From Pseudomonadota bacterium (lineage in GTDB: Bacteria > Pseudomonadota > Gammaproteobacteria > Xanthomonadales > Xanthomonadaceae), in NCBI GenBank assembly GCA_023444765.1, contig JAEXLY010000187.1:1-22978 (forward strand): 22,978 nt of DNA. The letters are read 5' to 3'. The translations under genes were made by a program, and so were the position numbers. The notes below the pieces were generated by a model. That model was not told the DNA's origin and ran no database searches. It saw only the letters and a list, made by a program, of their open reading frames with translations. Numbering within the stretch: the stretch's first letter is position 1; each line of letters begins with the position of its first letter. This document shows, one piece after another, positions 21,046-22,978 of this stretch.

Positions 21046-22038
21046 GTGACCGCCGCCGCCGATCGCGCCCTCCTGTGCCGCCTGTCCCGGGGTCCCGTCT
21101 CCGGCGACGCCCTGGCGCGAGAGGCCGCATTGACCCGTGCCGCCGTCTGGAAACGGATCGAGGCCCTGCGCGCGGCCGGCGTGCAGATCGAGGCCCGCGC
21201 CGGCCGCGGCTACGCGCTGGCCGCGCCGGTGGACCTGCTCGATGCCGACCGGATCGGCGCGGCGCTTCCCCAGGCCGTGCGTGCCGGGATCGCGGTCCTG
21301 GAGGTGGCCTGGTCGCTGGATTCGACCAACTCGGAGTTGCTGCGCCGGGGTGCGCCGGGCGCGGGCGTCCAGGTGCTGCTGGCCGAGCGCCAGACCGGCG
21401 GCCGCGGGCGTCGTGGACGGCCCTGGGCCTCGCCGCTGGCGGCGAACCTGTACCTGTCGGTGGCGCGCCGGTTCGACGCCGGGCTGGCGCGGCTGGGCGG
21501 GCTCAGCCTGGTCGCCGGCATCGCGGTGATCGATGCGCTGCATGCCCTGGGCCTGGGGCAGGTGCGGCTGAAGTGGCCCAATGACCTGGTCGTGGAACAG
21601 GGCGGCGCGCTGCGCAAGCTTGGCGGGATCCTGGTCGAGGGCGGCGGCGAGTACGCCGGGCCGGCGCGCGCGGTGATCGGCATCGGACTGAACGTGCGGA
21701 TGCCGCCGTCCACGGGCGCGGGCATCGACCAGCCCTGGATCGACCTGCAGGCGCTCGACTGCGCCGTGTCGCGCGACGGACTCGCCGCCGCGGTGCTGGC
21801 AGGCCTGCTGCCGGCGCTGGAGCGCTTCGATGGCGAGGGGCTGGCGCCCTTCCTCCCCGCGTGGGCCGCCTGCGACGCGCTGGCGGGCAGGCCGGTACGG
21901 CTGGTGGCCGGTGACGCGGAATACCGCGGTACCGCGCTGGGGCTGGCGGCTGACGGCGCCTTGCGGGTGCGCACGGACGAGGGCGAGCGCGCCTTCCATG
22001 CCGGCGAAGTGAGCCTGCGCGCGGAGGAGGGCGGGTGA
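21046..22038 (+). CDS. birA: Bifunctional biotin ligase/repressor
   Basis: The 330-aa protein attaches biotin to the carboxyl carrier protein and, through its N-terminal winged helix (about residues 5-60; RAAVWKRIEALRAAGVQIEARAGRGYAL), probably represses biotin synthesis genes. The catalytic domain has DSTNSELL (92-99), the biotin loop GGRGRRGRPW (118-127), KWPNDL (176-181) and KLGGILVE (191-198), then a C-terminal SH3-like domain. The GTG start at 21046 has no ribosome site. A better-placed ATG (21026) reads only seven codons before a TGA that overlaps the GTG. One extra C in the C7 run at 21039-21045 would fuse the two frames. The stop overlaps coaX by 4 bases. Confidence 0.95.
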   Translation: MTAAADRALLCRLSRGPVSGDALAREAALTRAAVWKRIEALRAAGVQIEARAGRGYALAAPVDLLDADRIGAALPQAVRAGIAVLEVAWSLDSTNSELLRRGAPGAGVQVLLAERQTGGRGRRGRPWASPLAANLYLSVARRFDAGLARLGGLSLVAGIAVIDALHALGLGQVRLKWPNDLVVEQGGALRKLGGILVEGGGEYAGPARAVIGIGLNVRMPPSTGAGIDQPWIDLQALDCAVSRDGLAAAVLAGLLPALERFDGEGLAPFLPAWAACDALAGRPVRLVAGDAEYRGTALGLAADGALRVRTDEGERAFHAGEVSLRAEEGG

Positions 22039-22775
22039 GCACCTGGCTGTTCGACCTGGGCAACTCGCGGCTCAAGTGCGCTCCCCTGGGCGAGGATGGC
22101 CGCCCAGGCGAGGTGCTGGCGTTCGCCCATGCCGATGACGGCCTGGCGCCGGACTGGGCCGACGCCCTGCCGCCGCGGATGGGCGTCGCCTGCGTGGCCA
22201 GCGTCGCCTCCCCGGGGCGGCGCGTCGCCCTGCTCGACGCGCTGGCGACACGCGCGGACAGGATCAGCGTGGTTTCGACCCAGCGGCGCTGGCAGGGCCT
22301 GCGCGTCGCCTACGCCCAGCCGGCGAAACTGGGCGTGGACCGCTTCCTGGCGCTGCTGGCGGCGCGGCGGCGCGGCGGCGCGTGGCTGCTGGTCGGGGTC
22401 GGGACCGCCCTGACCATCGACCTGGTCGATGCCGACGGGCGGCACCATGGCGGCCGGATCGCCCCGTCCCCGACGCTGATGCGCCAGGCGCTGAACCAGC
22501 GGGCCGCGCAGCTTCCGGGCAGCGGCGGCCATTACCGGGTGTTCGCCGAGGACACGCCGGACGCCTTGGCATCCGGCTGTCTCGGCGCCTCGCAGGCCCT
22601 GGTCGAACAGAGCCTCGCGGCCGCGCGCCTGGCCTGTGCCGGAGAGGTCGGCGTGCTGGTGCATGGCGGCGGCGCGCCGGAGCTGCTGGCCCTGCTGCCG
22701 CAGGCAGTACACGCGCCCGCCCTGGTGCTGGAAGGGCTGGCCTGCTGGGCCCGCCCCGACGCGGTGCCCCGCTAG
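22035..22775 (+). CDS. coaX: Type III pantothenate kinase
   Basis: The 246-aa ASKHA-fold enzyme phosphorylates pantothenate in coenzyme A synthesis, in the cytoplasm. Visible motifs are the phosphate-binding FDLGNSRLK (6-14), KLGVDRFLAL (98-107) with catalytic-type Asp102, GVGTALTIDLVD (121-132) and GGRIAPSPTLMRQAL. The last usually has Gly after IxP where this protein has Ser145. The closing VLVHGGGAPEL is typical. The GTG start forms a GTGA overlap with the birA stop. GGAGGAGG just upstream is a strong ribosome site, so translation is probably both coupled and independently initiated. birA followed by coaX is a common order in gammaproteobacteria and related groups. Confidence 0.95.
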   Translation: MSTWLFDLGNSRLKCAPLGEDGRPGEVLAFAHADDGLAPDWADALPPRMGVACVASVASPGRRVALLDALATRADRISVVSTQRRWQGLRVAYAQPAKLGVDRFLALLAARRRGGAWLLVGVGTALTIDLVDADGRHHGGRIAPSPTLMRQALNQRAAQLPGSGGHYRVFAEDTPDALASGCLGASQALVEQSLAAARLACAGEVGVLVHGGGAPELLALLPQAVHAPALVLEGLACWARPDAVPR

Positions 22776-22778
22776 AAT
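22773..22778 (+). promoter_or_regulatory. Putative -10 box giving a leaderless SPOR-gene transcript
   Basis: TAGAAT overlaps the coaX stop codon (TAG) and ends 6 bases before the ATG at 22785. Transcription would start at the A of the start codon. Confidence 0.5.
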
Positions 22779-22784
22779 CCCGCG

Positions 22785-22978
22785 ATGGCCGTCCGTGCGC
22801 TCATCGTCCTGTTGCTGATCCTCAACCTTGGGGTCGCGCTGTGGTGGGTGGCGCGCACGGAGGTGCAGCCGCCCCCGGTGGCGCCGCTTCCCGAGGGCGC
22901 CGAGCCGATCCGGTTGCTGCGCGAGGAGGCCGCTCCGTCGCTGCCCGCTTCCGCCGCGGGGCCTGCGCCGGAAGCGGC
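22785..22978 (+). CDS. Start of a SPOR-domain-type inner-membrane protein (partial)
   Basis: Only the first 64 codons are inside the window; the gene runs off the right edge. Residues 4-21 (RALIVLLLILNLGVALWW) form one membrane helix. A Pro/Ala/Glu-rich linker follows with LPEGAEPIRLLREE, as in the short SPOR-domain proteins that follow coaX in xanthomonads. The peptidoglycan-binding SPOR domain itself would lie beyond the edge, so the family call rests on N-terminus and context. There is no ribosome site; the -10-like TAGAAT suggests leaderless transcription. Confidence 0.75.
   Translation, partial: MAVRALIVLLLILNLGVALWWVARTEVQPPPVAPLPEGAEPIRLLREEAAPSLPASAAGPAPEA

Noticed and set aside
19467..21584. 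705-codon open frame on the plus strand
   Set aside because: It covers parts of phoQ, antisense mtfA and birA in other frames; those three genes explain the coding signal.

Overview
The window is very GC-rich by eye (about 70%), with strong G/C bias at third codon positions and genes packed a few to about 300 bases apart on both strands. Gene content and order suggest a gammaproteobacterium of the Xanthomonadaceae/Lysobacteraceae, such as a Lysobacter- or Luteimonas-like species. The main clues are birA-coaX-SPOR, phoP-phoQ with a small PepSY-like gene in front, DUF3182 next to an alpha/beta hydrolase, and -10 boxes lying almost on top of start codons. This assignment is inference; no rRNA or other marker gene is present. 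The window looks chromosomal. I saw no insertion sequence, phage gene, tRNA, rRNA or CRISPR array, and no gene-free stretch longer than 300 bases (the largest, 6616-6910, is 295).

Layout. 1-2240: a GC-rich palindrome, dapA (lysine/peptidoglycan precursor, minus) and a divergent exported alpha/beta hydrolase. 2304-4796, minus strand: apt (purine salvage), then two EamA-family transporters (YedA-like and RarD-like) joined by a 4-base start/stop overlap. 4899-7264: a small exported DUF4920 protein, a convergent PQQ-type sugar dehydrogenase lipoprotein, and an exported two-EF-hand protein. 7354-8578: a HAD hydrolase and an exported protein of unknown function, one base apart.

8748-12387 is the least understood block. 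It holds DUF3182 (probably ATP-grasp-like), an overlapping alpha/beta hydrolase, an unknown 109-aa protein, a thioredoxin-reductase-like flavoprotein with a CPIC pair, and a SemiSWEET-like three-helix membrane protein overlapping it by 4 bases. 12558-15752 pairs an orphan GspG-like pseudopilin with a membrane GGDEF-EAL protein whose signature motifs are both intact. dusA (tRNA dihydrouridine synthase) follows.

17051-19681 is a PhoP-PhoQ type two-component system preceded by a small periplasmic PepSY-like protein, with inverted repeats in front of both the small gene and phoP. 19836-20871 (minus) is an mtfA-type zinc peptidase downstream of a small exported protein. Divergent from these is birA (biotin ligase/repressor), overlapping coaX (type III pantothenate kinase), followed by the start of a SPOR-domain gene cut by the window edge.

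The strongest leads are the DUF3182 block, the pseudopilin/c-di-GMP pair, the birA start (a C7 run separates a promoter-positioned ATG from the annotated-style GTG), and the inverted repeats and shared octamer around the PhoPQ locus. No feature here by itself demonstrates a new defence or mobile system.
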